A stretch of DNA of 64,000 nucleotides from DUPU01 sp050952465 (GCA_050952465.1 JBMNKZ010000008.1:62001-126000), one strand, 5' to 3'. Numbered from the stretch's first letter, positions 16,767-25,916 are shown. Numbers and translations: made by a program. Notes: generated by a model not told the origin, from the sequence alone.

Positions 16767-17652
16767 ATGATAAAAAATTCGGATTATAGAATTAATCTCT
16801 TGGGCCAGACGGATACTAGAGGCAAAGGGCAGGGAAAATGCCCAAAAAGAAGCTGAGATACTGCTTTCCCATTGTTTGGGAGTTTCCTTTAAACTTTTGC
16901 TGACCAAATTAAATGAGCCGGTTTCTCTGCCTCAAGAAAAAGATTTTCGGCAATTGGTATGGAAACGCACCGAAGAATATCCTTTACAATATTTAACCGG
17001 CACCCAAAACTTTATGTCTCTGGAATTTGAGGTAAACGAAAGAGTCCTGATTCCCCGTTGGGATACGGAAATTCTGGTGGAGAAGGCTCTGGAACTGATG
17101 AAGAGGCGAAGCAATCCCCGAGTAGTTGATGTGGGGACAGGAAGCGGTGCCATTGCCGTAAGTCTGGCAAAATTTAATGCTGAGAGTTGGGTTTTTGCTC
17201 TGGATATTTCACCGGAGGCTTTGGACGTGGCAAAAGGAAATGCCTCCCGTCACAGGGTAAAGGAAAGGATTACTTTTCTTTCCGGAGACCTTCTGGAACC
17301 AATTTTAAATATGCCGAAAAACACACTTGACGATCATAAATTCAAGTTTGATTTGGTTGTGTCAAACCCCCCCTATATCTCCCGGGGAGAAATTAAAAAC
17401 TTACCCCAAGATGTGCAAAAAGAACCTTACTTGGCTTTGGACGGTGGGGAAGATGGGTTAAACGTTTATCGTAATTTACTTCCCCAGGCGAAAAAAGTCT
17501 TAAAGCCGGGAGGATACGTTTTATTGGAAATTGGCTGTGATCAAGCTGAAGATGTAAAAGAAATTTGCCGGGTAAACGGTTTTCAAAATGTATCGGTCTT
17601 TCGGGATTATGGCGGAAGAGACAGGGTGATATCCGGTAGTTTTAAGGGGTGA
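16767..17652 (+). CDS. prmC: Release factor glutamine methyltransferase PrmC, N-terminal frameshift
   Basis: Methylates the Gln of the GGQ motif of release factors using SAM. The catalytic NPPY sits in VVSNPPYIS. The SAM loop is VDVGTGSGAIAV. The natural N-terminal helical domain (IIELISWARRILEAKG, AEILLSHCLG) is readable only from 16777 on. The good start ATG 16767, with AAGGA upstream, is one base out of frame: removing one A from the A6 run at 16772-16777 joins them. The alternatives are a rare ATT start at 16777 or a short form from TTG 16876. Probably a sequencing indel, possibly slippage. Confidence 0.85.
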
Positions 17653-17656
17653 AAAA

Positions 17657-18229
17657 GTGTCCCAAGAAAAGATATTAGTGAGACCCACCCGGTCAAAAAA
17701 GCTGTGGTGGGAACTTTTTTTCAGCTTTTTTATCATCGGTGGTTTTACCGTTGGCGGCGGTTGGGCGATGCTGCCGTTAATTGAACGGGAAATAGTCGAA
17801 AAGAAAAAATGGATGGATTCTGAGAATTTTATGGATCTAGTTGCCGTGGCTCAATCAGCTCCCGGAGTTTTAGCTGTAAATATGGCAGTTTCAGTAGGCT
17901 ATCAGCTGGCGGGAGTTATCGGAGCTGTGGCAGCTACTATTGGAGCAGTCTTTTTTTCTTTTCTGATCATTATTCTCATTGCTGTGTTCCTGACAAATTT
18001 TCAGGATAATCAATATATCCAAAGTTTTTTTCGTGGGGTTGCCCCGGCTGTCACCATGCTTTTGCTATCCGCCGCCATTAACATCGGCAGAAAGGTAATC
18101 AAAGATAAAGCAGGAATTGCTTTGGTGGTGATCGGCTTACCTTGTCTAATCTGGTTAGGTGTGCATCCTATCTGGACTATTTTTGGGGCCGGAATTTTTG
18201 GAGCCCTTTATTACAAACATGTACTGTAG
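17657..18229 (+). CDS. chrA: Chromate transporter, first half-size subunit
   Basis: CHR-family membrane protein of 190 residues, half the size of long ChrA. It shows the family motif FTVGGGWAMLPLIEREIV near residue 28, the PG-containing AQSAPGVLAVNMA, and about five to six hydrophobic spans. It starts at GTG 17657 after AGGGGTGA, four bases beyond prmC. It pairs with the second half-size gene 75 bp downstream. Such pairs are thought to act together as a chromate/sulfate exporter, but the substrate is not proven here. Confidence 0.9.
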   Translation: MSQEKILVRPTRSKKLWWELFFSFFIIGGFTVGGGWAMLPLIEREIVEKKKWMDSENFMDLVAVAQSAPGVLAVNMAVSVGYQLAGVIGAVAATIGAVFFSFLIIILIAVFLTNFQDNQYIQSFFRGVAPAVTMLLLSAAINIGRKVIKDKAGIALVVIGLPCLIWLGVHPIWTIFGAGIFGALYYKHVL

Positions 18230-18273
18230 GGGCTGTCGCAAAACAGCGGGAGAATCGTGATTTGCCCCTACAT
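18226..18273. repeat. Palindromic intergenic element between the two chromate genes
   Basis: TGTAGGGGC (18226) and GCCCCTACA close an outer stem around an inner CTGT...ACAG hairpin. The GTAGGG...CCCTAC form resembles the element near 32925-33014. Confidence 0.5.
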
Positions 18274-18304
18274 ATTGTAGCCCTCTATCCCAAGGAGTGA
18301 TTAG

Positions 18305-18826
18305 ATGCTGTTACAGTTATTTATCACATTTGCTAAAATTGGTTTGTTTTCTTTTGGGGGCGGTTATGCAATGATTCCCCTAATAGAAAAAGAGGTTGTT
18401 CGGATTCATCAGTGGCTTACCCTGCCGCAAATGGTGGATATTATTGCTGTGGCAGAAATGACACCGGGCCCTGTGGCTGTGAATATAGCCACCTTTGTGG
18501 GCTACAAGACGGCCGGGTTTTGGGGGGCGTTTGTTGCTACCTTTGGTGTTATTTTCCCCTCATTTTTGATTGTGCTAATGATTGCCAGGACTTACAGCAA
18601 GTTTAAGGAGATGGAAGTTTTCCAGCGGATTTTGAAGGGGATCCGACCCATGGTGGTAGCCCTGATAGGAAGTGCCGCATATGTTATTGCCCAGATGGCG
18701 ATAATTGATATAAAATCATTTTTTATTGCATTAATTTCACTGGGAATATTTCTATTTACCAAAATATCGCCCCTGGTAGTGATTTTGGCGGCCGGTTTAT
18801 GCGGAATAATTCTTTTTGCTCTGTGA
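18305..18826 (+). CDS. chrA: Chromate transporter, second half-size subunit
   Basis: 173-residue CHR-family partner of the preceding gene. It has the same SFGGGYAMIPLIEKEVV motif near the start, AEMTPGPVAVNIATFVGY near residue 52, and five to six hydrophobic spans. Separated from its partner by 75 bp containing a palindromic element. The two halves together probably form one transporter with antiparallel topology, as known for paired short CHR proteins. Confidence 0.9.
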   Translation: MLLQLFITFAKIGLFSFGGGYAMIPLIEKEVVRIHQWLTLPQMVDIIAVAEMTPGPVAVNIATFVGYKTAGFWGAFVATFGVIFPSFLIVLMIARTYSKFKEMEVFQRILKGIRPMVVALIGSAAYVIAQMAIIDIKSFFIALISLGIFLFTKISPLVVILAAGLCGIILFAL

Positions 18827-18859
18827 TTTATCTTTTAAAATTCAGACGGGGTGGACAAG

Positions 18860-19927
18860 TTGAAAACAGAATATGTAAAAGTTGACCCAGAAAAAATAGA
18901 CCAGGTAATTTTGAAAAAAGCGGGGGTTTTATTGCGCCGGGGAGAGGTTGTCGCCTTCCCCACGGAAACGGTTTACGGCTTAGGGGCTAATGCTTTAGAC
19001 CCGGATGCGGTACAAAAAATCTTTTTAGCGAAAGGCCGGCCTAATGACAATCCATTGATTGTCCATGTGGCAGACTCGGCTCAGCTAAGGCCTTTGGTTA
19101 AGGGAATTTCCCCGAAAGCGCACCACTTAATACATGATTTTTGGCCGGGGCCTTTGACTTTGATATTCCCTAAAAGTGATTTGGTACCAAAAGAGGTTAC
19201 TGCGGGCTTAAATACAGTAGCAGTGCGGATGCCCAAGCATCCGGTGGCTTTACAGCTGATCAAAGAAGCGGGGGTACCCATTGCGGCACCCAGTGCCAAT
19301 ACTTCCGGCTTGCCGAGCCCTACGGAGGGGAAGCATGTATTGGCAGATCTAAAAGGTAAAGTTCCTCTAATTATTGACGGGGGGAAAACTGAAGTTGGCT
19401 TGGAATCTACCGTGATAGACTTAACTGTGGAACCACCTTTAATTTTAAGACCTGGGGGAATTACTCTCGAGGAAATTAAAGAATCGATTGGAAAGGCAGC
19501 ATTTGATCCCGGGCTTAGTAATAACCCGGATCTGGGTAATAATGAAATTCCCCGTTCTCCCGGTATGAAATATACTCATTATTCTCCTGAAGCGGATGTG
19601 TTTATCATCAATGGGCCGGAAGAGGATAGGGCAGATAAAGTTATTACCGTGTCTCATAGATTGACTAAAGAAGGAAAGAAGGTAGCGCTTCTCCTTTCGG
19701 AAGAAACGGGGAGAGAGGTTGGTGGGAAAGTATCTCCCTGTTATTTTGAGGTATTGGGCTCAAAAAATAACCTTTCTTTAGTGGCCCATCGTCTTTTTTC
19801 CTCCTTACGCCATGCGGATCTTCATGGTGCCGATATTGTTTTAATCGAAGCGTTTTCTGACCAAGGTATAGGGGCGGCCGTAATGAACAGAATTCGCAAG
19901 GCGGCGGGTAATCAGGTTATAAATTAA
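18860..19927 (+). CDS. ywlC: L-threonylcarbamoyladenylate synthase (Sua5/YwlC)
   Basis: Makes threonylcarbamoyl-AMP from Thr, bicarbonate and ATP for the t6A37 modification of ANN-decoding tRNAs. The N-terminal YrdC domain shows TVYGLGANA, KGRP, PLIVHV and PIAAPSANTSG. The C-terminal Sua5 domain begins after the SPGMKYTHYSP linker near residue 235. TTG 18860 is preferred: the GGGGTGG ribosome site lies at the right distance from it and would abut the in-frame GTG 18851. It is first of the ywlC-ywlG-like block. Confidence 0.93.
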   Translation: MKTEYVKVDPEKIDQVILKKAGVLLRRGEVVAFPTETVYGLGANALDPDAVQKIFLAKGRPNDNPLIVHVADSAQLRPLVKGISPKAHHLIHDFWPGPLTLIFPKSDLVPKEVTAGLNTVAVRMPKHPVALQLIKEAGVPIAAPSANTSGLPSPTEGKHVLADLKGKVPLIIDGGKTEVGLESTVIDLTVEPPLILRPGGITLEEIKESIGKAAFDPGLSNNPDLGNNEIPRSPGMKYTHYSPEADVFIINGPEEDRADKVITVSHRLTKEGKKVALLLSEETGREVGGKVSPCYFEVLGSKNNLSLVAHRLFSSLRHADLHGADIVLIEAFSDQGIGAAVMNRIRKAAGNQVIN

Positions 19928-19973
19928 TAAAATGTGAATATTTTTGAAGTAAAATGTTTTCGTGAGGGTAAAT

Positions 19974-20702
19974 ATGGAAACAATTTTGCTTTATAGTATT
20001 CTGGCAGGTTTGGCCACCTGTTTTGGTGGCCTAATCGTCGTAGTGATTCAAAATTCAGGAGAAAGGTTTTTGGCGACTACTTTAGGCTGCGCGGCTGGTA
20101 TTATGTTTGGGGTCGCCATATTGGATTTGATTCCTTCCGCCTGGGTCTACGGTACCCCAATGAGGTTTTTTTCCGGGCTGTTAACGGGGATTTTGCTCCT
20201 AAAAACCTTAGATTTAATCTTATCCAGAATTACTTTAGGTGTTTCCAAAGCCCGAGATCGCATTTATTTACTTAACATGGGCTATTTAGTAGCCATTGGC
20301 ATTGCCCTTCACGATTTACCCGAGGGCATGGCTATTGCCGTGGGCTACGAAGCGGCGGACCAGTTGGGATTATTAATTGCCGTGGCTATCGGATTACATA
20401 ATATTCCGGAAGGGATGGCGATTTCCGTACCCTTAAAGATGAGTGGTATGCGCGGACGGGGTATCATCCTCATTACTGCTTTTACCAGCCTCTTTACTCC
20501 TTTAGGAACTTTGGTGGGGATGGCCTTAGTTTCTTTTTCTCAATATTTTATTTCTTTTTTGCTGGCGGCGGCTGCCGGGGCCATGCTTTATATTGTTTTT
20601 GGAGAAATTGGGCCGGAGTCCAGACGAAGGCATCCTAATTTCGCCAGATTGGGTATTCTTACTGGGATTCTCGTCATTTTGTTTGTTTCATTGCATCATT
20701 AA
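19974..20702 (+). CDS. ZIP-family divalent metal transporter
   Basis: Membrane importer, probably for zinc or a similar divalent ion. About eight hydrophobic spans in 242 residues. Two family-defining motifs carry the metal site: HDLPEGMAIAVG near residue 109 and GLHNIPEGMAIS near 144. ATG 19974 follows GTGAGGGT, and an in-frame GTG 19962 has no ribosome site. It is inserted between ywlC and mntP, a place usually without it in Bacillus, next to a manganese exporter. Confidence 0.9.
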   Translation: METILLYSILAGLATCFGGLIVVVIQNSGERFLATTLGCAAGIMFGVAILDLIPSAWVYGTPMRFFSGLLTGILLLKTLDLILSRITLGVSKARDRIYLLNMGYLVAIGIALHDLPEGMAIAVGYEAADQLGLLIAVAIGLHNIPEGMAISVPLKMSGMRGRGIILITAFTSLFTPLGTLVGMALVSFSQYFISFLLAAAAGAMLYIVFGEIGPESRRRHPNFARLGILTGILVILFVSLHH

Positions 20703-20816
20703 GTGAGAGGAAATTGCAAAAACTGGGCAAACCAATAAGGACAGGGACAGGTTAAATACTGATAAAAAGAAAATCAGCACATAATATTGATTAAATAACG
20801 GCGGAGGATTCCATAA

Positions 20817-21401
20817 ATGAGTTTGTTGACGCTATTATTAGTAGCATTGGCATTGGGAACGGATGCATTTGCCCTGGCAGTAGGCATTGGGGTTACAGGA
20901 ATCAGAAAAAACAGAATTATCTTAATTTCCATTGTGGTATGTTTGTTTCATGTCTTTATGCCTTTGATTGGTCTGGGGATTGGTACGGTTTTGGGCAACC
21001 TCATCGGAGATATCGCTACCGTAATTGGGGCAGTAGTATTAATTCTTATTGGCTTGAATATGTTATGGGAAGTGCTAAAAGAGCGCACTCAGAAGTTTTC
21101 TTTTTCTCAAGCAAAGAAAAGGCTGGATCTATCCGCAAGAAAGAGCACGTCGGTGGATTCTTTTTGGGGGTTAATTATGCTGGCGGCCAGTGTCAGTATT
21201 GATGCATTAAGTGTAGGTTTTGGCCTTGGAGCCTTAAAGGCACAAATTTGGGGTACCGTACTGGTTTTAGGTATTGTGGCGGGTATCATGACAGCTTTAG
21301 GATTCTATCTGGGCCGGGGACTGGGCAGTTGGATGGGAGAAAAAGCGGAAATCGCTGGAGGGATAATTTTAGTGGCGGTGGGCACAAAACTACTGTTTTA
21401 G
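20817..21401 (+). CDS. mntP: Manganese efflux pump MntP
   Basis: 194-residue membrane protein of the MntP (YwlD/YebN) family with six hydrophobic spans. The paired acidic motifs TDAFALAVG (near 17) and SIDALSVGFG (near 127) form the metal pathway. It exports Mn(II) to prevent toxicity. It has the same neighbours as Bacillus ywlD (ywlC before, ywlE after). A Mn riboswitch (yybP-ykoY) often controls this gene. I did not recognise one in the 114 bp upstream. Sporulation protein YtaF is a distant alternative. Confidence 0.9.
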   Translation: MSLLTLLLVALALGTDAFALAVGIGVTGIRKNRIILISIVVCLFHVFMPLIGLGIGTVLGNLIGDIATVIGAVVLILIGLNMLWEVLKERTQKFSFSQAKKRLDLSARKSTSVDSFWGLIMLAASVSIDALSVGFGLGALKAQIWGTVLVLGIVAGIMTALGFYLGRGLGSWMGEKAEIAGGIILVAVGTKLLF

Positions 21402-21415
21402 GGGGTTAAGAAAAA

Positions 21416-21901
21416 ATGGACAAGGAGTTAAAAATTCTTTTTGTATGTTCCGGCAATACTTGCCGAAGCAGTATGGCAGAAGCAATTGCCAAGAAAAAAA
21501 TAAAGGAAATGAACTTCAACGGGGACGGCGGGGAAAAGATAAAAATTATGTCAGCCGGAACAGGAGCATTTCCGGGCAGCCCGGCTTCGCCTCAGGCTGT
21601 GGAGGTACTGAAAAGGAAGGATATTGATTTAACTGATCACAAATCTCAAAGAATATCGCCTGACATGCTGGACAAGGCAGATTTTATTTTCACAATGACT
21701 GTAATTCAAAAACAGCAGGTTTTATTTATGAATCCAGCAGCGAAAGGAAAAACATTTACCTTAAAGGAGTTTGCCTACCCCGATTCCCTAGATGATTTAA
21801 ATATTGCAGATCCTTATGGGGGAGATGTGGACTGTTATGAAAAATGTGCAGAACAATTAGAGGCGGCCATTCAAAAAATGTTAGACAGGATTTTCGAGTA
21901 A
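21416..21901 (+). CDS. ywlE: Low-molecular-weight protein phosphatase, probably protein-arginine phosphatase YwlE
   Basis: 161 residues with the CX5R P-loop CSGNTCRS (about residues 11-18) and the general-acid DPYGGD near 140. The Thr inside the loop (GNTCRS) is the residue that tunes YwlE to phospho-arginine, where tyrosine phosphatases have Ile (GNICRS). It should reverse McsB-type arginine phosphorylation. No mcsB is in the window. Position after mntP and before rpiB matches Bacillus. Confidence 0.9.
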   Translation: MDKELKILFVCSGNTCRSSMAEAIAKKKIKEMNFNGDGGEKIKIMSAGTGAFPGSPASPQAVEVLKRKDIDLTDHKSQRISPDMLDKADFIFTMTVIQKQQVLFMNPAAKGKTFTLKEFAYPDSLDDLNIADPYGGDVDCYEKCAEQLEAAIQKMLDRIFE

Positions 21902-22003
21902 GATATTGGACGAAATGATTTTAGAGGAATTTGTATTTTTTTGTAGAAATATTTTTAGGCTAAAATTTAAATAAACTTGAGTTTTGAACGAGGTGGAGCA
22001 AAA

Positions 22004-22453
22004 ATGAAACTTGCCTTAGGCAGCGACCATGGGGGATTTAGATTAAAAGAAATAGTGAAAGATTACCTGGAAAAAGAAAATATTCCTTATGAGGATTTTG
22101 GTGCTTTCAGTGAAGATTCCGTTGATTATCCGGATTTTGCGGAAAAAGTAGCGGAAAAAGTAGCGGCCGGACAATTTGACAGGGGCATTTTAATCTGTGG
22201 GACAGGCATTGGCATCTCTATTGCTGCCAATAAAGTTCCCGGCATTCGTGCCGCTTTGTGTCATGACGTTTTTTCCGCTCGGGCTTCCCGGGAGCATAAT
22301 GACGCTAATATCCTGGCCATGGGAGAGCGGGTCATTGGCCGGGGGCCGGCTTTAGAGGTAGTAAAAGCTTGGCTTCAATCTGACTTTAGCGGAGGGCGTC
22401 ACAGCCGCCGAATAGAAAAGATTAGTGCAATTGAAAAAAAATATCGGGGATAA
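22004..22453 (+). CDS. rpiB: Ribose-5-phosphate isomerase B
   Basis: Interconverts ribose 5-phosphate and ribulose 5-phosphate. The 149 residues from ATG 22004 (GAGGTGG upstream) begin MKLALGSDHGGF, the family start. The catalytic Cys lies in LICGTGIGISIAANK, and the phosphate-binding His/Arg in REHNDANILAMGERV. An in-frame upstream start (21977) adds nine unsupported residues. Followed 33 bp later by glyA. Confidence 0.96.
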   Translation: MKLALGSDHGGFRLKEIVKDYLEKENIPYEDFGAFSEDSVDYPDFAEKVAEKVAAGQFDRGILICGTGIGISIAANKVPGIRAALCHDVFSARASREHNDANILAMGERVIGRGPALEVVKAWLQSDFSGGRHSRRIEKISAIEKKYRG

Positions 22454-22486
22454 CTATACTTAAGGGAGAAAGGAATAGATGAAGTA

Positions 22487-23731
22487 ATGAATCACACTGA
22501 ATTTGTAGAAGAGACTGATGCAGAAATATCCCAGATACTTAAGTTGGAATTAAACAGACAGCGTGGAAAAATTGAGTTGATAGCTTCAGAAAATTTTGTA
22601 AGTGAAGCAGTAATGGCTGTCCAAGGTTCGGTTTTAACCAATAAGTATGCGGAAGGATATCCCGGAAAAAGATATTATGGTGGATGTGAATTTGTTGATA
22701 TGGCGGAGAATTTGGCTAGGGAGCGAGCTAAGGCTTTATTTGGGGCGGAGCATGTCAATGTCCAGCCTCATTCCGGAGCTCAGGCTAATACCGCTGTATA
22801 CTTAGCACTGCTCAATCCCGGTGATGTGGTTTTGGGAATGAATTTAGCCCATGGTGGGCATTTAACCCATGGCAGTCCTATTAATATTTCCGGAAAGTAC
22901 TTTAAATTTTTCTCCTATGGGGTTGATCAGGAAACAGAACAGATTGATTATGAAGAGGTGCGGAAGATTGCTTTGGAGTGCCGACCCAAATTAATAGTAG
23001 CGGGAGCCAGTGCTTACTCTCGGATCATTGATTTTGCCCGCTTTCAGGAGATTGCCCAAGAAGTAGGGGCTAAATTAATGGTGGATATGGCTCATATTGC
23101 CGGTTTGGTGGCAGCAGGTGTCCACCCTAGCCCCGTTCCCTATGCGGATGTAGTTACTACTACCACCCATAAAACCCTTAGGGGGCCTCGGGGGGGCATG
23201 ATTCTCTGCCGCAAAGAATATGGAAAAGCCATAGATAAGGCGGTTTTTCCCGGTACTCAGGGAGGCCCGCTGATGCATGTTATTGCGGCAAAAGCGGTAG
23301 CTTTTAAAGAAGCTATGGAAGACTCCTTTATTGAATATCAGCACCAGGTTATTAAAAATGCCAAACTAATGGCCGAGGAACTCTCCCGATATGGCTTTAG
23401 AATTGTATCCGGCGGTACGGATAATCATTTAATGCTTTTGGATTTAAGAAATAAAGGGATTACCGGTAAAGAAGGACAACATATTTTGGATGAAATCGGG
23501 ATTACCGCTAACAAAAATGCCATTCCTTATGATCCGTTAAGTCCTTTGATAACAAGTGGGGTTCGGTTCGGCACGCCGGCTATAACAACCCGGGGGATGA
23601 AAGAAGACGCGGTAAAAACCATTGCCTTTATTATTCATACGGCTCTTTCTTTTCATCAGGATCAGAATAAACTTAAAAGTGCCAAAGATTTGGTGCATAC
23701 ACTAACGGAGCAATATCCTCTATATGCATGA
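22487..23731 (+). CDS. glyA: Serine hydroxymethyltransferase
   Basis: PLP enzyme converting serine and tetrahydrofolate to glycine and methylene-tetrahydrofolate, the main one-carbon source. It is 414 residues. The PLP Lys is in TTTTHKTLRGPRGG, with VDMAHIAGL before it and YYGGCE and HSGAQAN near the N-terminus. A GGGAGAAAGG-type site precedes the ATG. Its stop overlaps the next gene region closely, so comEB is co-transcribed. Confidence 0.97.
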   Translation: MNHTEFVEETDAEISQILKLELNRQRGKIELIASENFVSEAVMAVQGSVLTNKYAEGYPGKRYYGGCEFVDMAENLARERAKALFGAEHVNVQPHSGAQANTAVYLALLNPGDVVLGMNLAHGGHLTHGSPINISGKYFKFFSYGVDQETEQIDYEEVRKIALECRPKLIVAGASAYSRIIDFARFQEIAQEVGAKLMVDMAHIAGLVAAGVHPSPVPYADVVTTTTHKTLRGPRGGMILCRKEYGKAIDKAVFPGTQGGPLMHVIAAKAVAFKEAMEDSFIEYQHQVIKNAKLMAEELSRYGFRIVSGGTDNHLMLLDLRNKGITGKEGQHILDEIGITANKNAIPYDPLSPLITSGVRFGTPAITTRGMKEDAVKTIAFIIHTALSFHQDQNKLKSAKDLVHTLTEQYPLYA

Positions 23732-23742
23732 AGGGAATTGTT

Positions 23743-24192
23743 ATGAGAAAAAGTTGGGATCAATATTTTATGGAAATTGCCTATGTAGTTGCCTCCCGTT
23801 CTACCTGCTTAAGGCGTTCGGTAGGGGCAGTGGCGGTGAGTGAAGACAATCGAATCTTAGGGACCGGCTATAATGGGGCTCTTCCCGGAGCACCCCACTG
23901 CGCTGAGGTAGGCTGTTTGAGAGAAAAGATGAACATTCCTTCCGGCCAGCGTCAGGAAATTTGCCGTGCCCAGCATGCAGAGGCTAATATTTGCAATTTT
24001 GCTGCCCGGCATGGAGTGGCATTAAATGGTGCTACGGTGTACGTAACGAACCAGCCTTGCACTACCTGCATTAAAGCGATGGCCACCAGTGGGATTAAAA
24101 AAGTTATTTTTGATGGAGATTATCCTGACCCTTTTGCTTGTGAGATTGCCCGAGAAGTGGGTCTGGAATTAATTAAACTAGGGCAGGGGTAA
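23743..24192 (+). CDS. comEB: dCMP/cytidine deaminase family protein (ComEB-like)
   Basis: Zinc-dependent deaminase, most likely dCMP to dUMP for dTTP synthesis. The 149 residues from ATG 23743 (AAGGGAA upstream) begin MRKSWDQYFME like ComEB. Zinc site: HAEAN (His and catalytic Glu) and PCTTC, plus the extra Cys/His of the dCMP branch (PHCAEVGC). An in-frame ATG at 23728 overlaps the glyA stop but lacks a ribosome site. Functionally linked to glyA through thymidylate synthesis. Confidence 0.92.
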   Translation: MRKSWDQYFMEIAYVVASRSTCLRRSVGAVAVSEDNRILGTGYNGALPGAPHCAEVGCLREKMNIPSGQRQEICRAQHAEANICNFAARHGVALNGATVYVTNQPCTTCIKAMATSGIKKVIFDGDYPDPFACEIAREVGLELIKLGQG

Positions 24193-24231
24193 TCCCCTGG
24201 TTTAAATAAAGAACATAGGGAGAGGGTAAAC

Positions 24232-24546
24232 ATGGAACTGAAAACTATCAGCCTGCCAAAATTGAATAATCTTTCCCCTACCATGGAATCTACTGCCTTA
24301 AAACTGATGGAAGAAACCGGCGAATTAGCCCAGGCCATTGGCAAATTCCGAGGGTTAAACGGGGAGAAGGTGCAGCTTTCTGACGAGAGGGTCCTTAAAA
24401 TGATTACCGAGGAATTGTTGGATGTAGCGCAGACGGCAGTTTCCATGATGTTTGTGATTGAAGAAAAGTTTAACCTTAACATTGACGGGGTCGTTGAGGA
24501 ACATATCGAAAAATTAATTAAAAAAGGATATATTAAAAATGATTAA
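24232..24546 (+). CDS. MazG-like nucleotide pyrophosphohydrolase
   Basis: 104-residue all-alpha NTP-PPase superfamily protein with the Mg-binding pair EETGELAQA (near 28) and EELLDVAQT (near 60). Members clean up non-canonical or excess nucleotides. It overlaps wecB by eight bases, so it is translationally coupled to the sugar epimerase gene. Substrate not predictable. Confidence 0.85.
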   Translation: MELKTISLPKLNNLSPTMESTALKLMEETGELAQAIGKFRGLNGEKVQLSDERVLKMITEELLDVAQTAVSMMFVIEEKFNLNIDGVVEEHIEKLIKKGYIKND

Positions 24547-25690
24547 AGTCTTATCGGTTTTCGGCACCAGGCCGGAGGCAATTAAAATGGCACCGGTTGT
24601 GCAAGAGTTAAATAAGCATCAGGAATTAATCCAGGCTAAGGTAGCAGTGACTGCTCAGCACCGGGAAATGCTGGATCAGGTATTGGATCTTTTTCGCATT
24701 ACCCCGGATTATGATTTAAACCTCATGCGGCACGGCCAAACCCTTTATGATATTACATCCGGAGCCCTTTTAGGTTTAAAAAAAATACTGGAGCAGGAAA
24801 AGCCGGATTTGGTTTTGGCACATGGTGATACCACCACTACCTTTGTGGCAGCTTTGGCTGCTTTCTATCAGAAAATTAAAGTAGGTCATGTGGAGGCCGG
24901 CTTAAGGACATATGATAAATTCGCGCCCTTTCCGGAAGAAATGAATCGGAAGATGGCGGGGAGCCTCGCTGATTACCATTTTGCTCCGACTAAGACATCT
25001 AAGGAAAATTTACTCAGGGAGAATGTGCCGGAGAACTCCATTGTGGTTACCGGGAATACCGTCATTGATGCTCTTTTTCACACCGTGGAAAAACCCTATA
25101 ATTTTTCCGGTTATCTTAGAGATCAAGTGGACTGGACAAAAAAAATAATCCTTATTACCTGTCATCGCCGGGAGAATTGGGGAGAGCCGATGAAAAGAAT
25201 CTTCCACGCCATAAGGGAGGTAAAAGAACTTAGACCTGATACCGAGATGATTTTTCCGGTGCATAAAAACCCCCTTGTGGGGGAATTGGCCCAGGAGATA
25301 TTAGGAAAGATACCGGGAATTCATTTGATTGAGCCTTTGGACTACCAGCCTTTTTCCCAATTGATGGCAAGAAGCTATTTAGTCCTTACTGATTCCGGCG
25401 GATTACAGGAAGAAGCTCCTTCCCTAGGGAAACCTGTTTTGGTGCTCCGTGATACCACGGAAAGGCCGGAGGCCATGGAGGCAGGGACGGTAAAACTGGT
25501 TGGCACCAATAAAGAAATAATCTTAGAGGAAACACTAAGATTGATTGACGAGCCAAAATATTATGAAAAAATGGCTAATGCCGTTAATCCATATGGTGAT
25601 GGAAAGGCATCAGGTCGGATTGTCCGGGCTATCATGAGTTTTTTTGGTGAAGATAAGGAAGATTTGAAGGATTTTCAGTATAAGTATTGA
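24539..25690 (+). CDS. wecB: UDP-N-acetylglucosamine 2-epimerase (non-hydrolysing)
   Basis: Converts UDP-GlcNAc to UDP-ManNAc, the precursor of teichoic-acid linkage units and other secondary cell-wall polymers. The 383 residues show FGTRPEAIKMAPVV at the N-terminus, GHVEAGLRT near 120, TCHRRENWG near 202 and SGGLQEEAP near 283, all family landmarks. Its product could feed the TagA/WecG enzyme encoded at 41918, which uses ManNAc. Sits before the atp operon as mnaA does in Bacillus. Confidence 0.95.
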   Translation: MIKVLSVFGTRPEAIKMAPVVQELNKHQELIQAKVAVTAQHREMLDQVLDLFRITPDYDLNLMRHGQTLYDITSGALLGLKKILEQEKPDLVLAHGDTTTTFVAALAAFYQKIKVGHVEAGLRTYDKFAPFPEEMNRKMAGSLADYHFAPTKTSKENLLRENVPENSIVVTGNTVIDALFHTVEKPYNFSGYLRDQVDWTKKIILITCHRRENWGEPMKRIFHAIREVKELRPDTEMIFPVHKNPLVGELAQEILGKIPGIHLIEPLDYQPFSQLMARSYLVLTDSGGLQEEAPSLGKPVLVLRDTTERPEAMEAGTVKLVGTNKEIILEETLRLIDEPKYYEKMANAVNPYGDGKASGRIVRAIMSFFGEDKEDLKDFQYKY

Positions 25691-25803
25691 ATAGTTAATT
25701 ATTAAATGTTACAAATTAAACAAAAAATCTATGAAATCGCACAAATTTCGACTTGTGCAGAAGGATCACCAAAGCATAAGATTATGGTAATTATCAAAAA
25801 GTA

Positions 25804-25833
25804 TTTACATAATCCAATCAATAGAGGTATAAT
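25804..25833 (+). promoter_or_regulatory. Promoter of the ATP synthase operon
   Basis: TTTACA (25804-25809), an 18-bp spacer and a perfect TATAAT (25828-25833), about 85 bp before the first atp gene. Confidence 0.7.
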
Positions 25834-25916
25834 TTATTAGTGAAATAATTTTCAAATTATTAAAAATAATTACTTTACTCTGGCAAAATTAAATACGATC
25901 ATAGGTGGCAAGCGGA

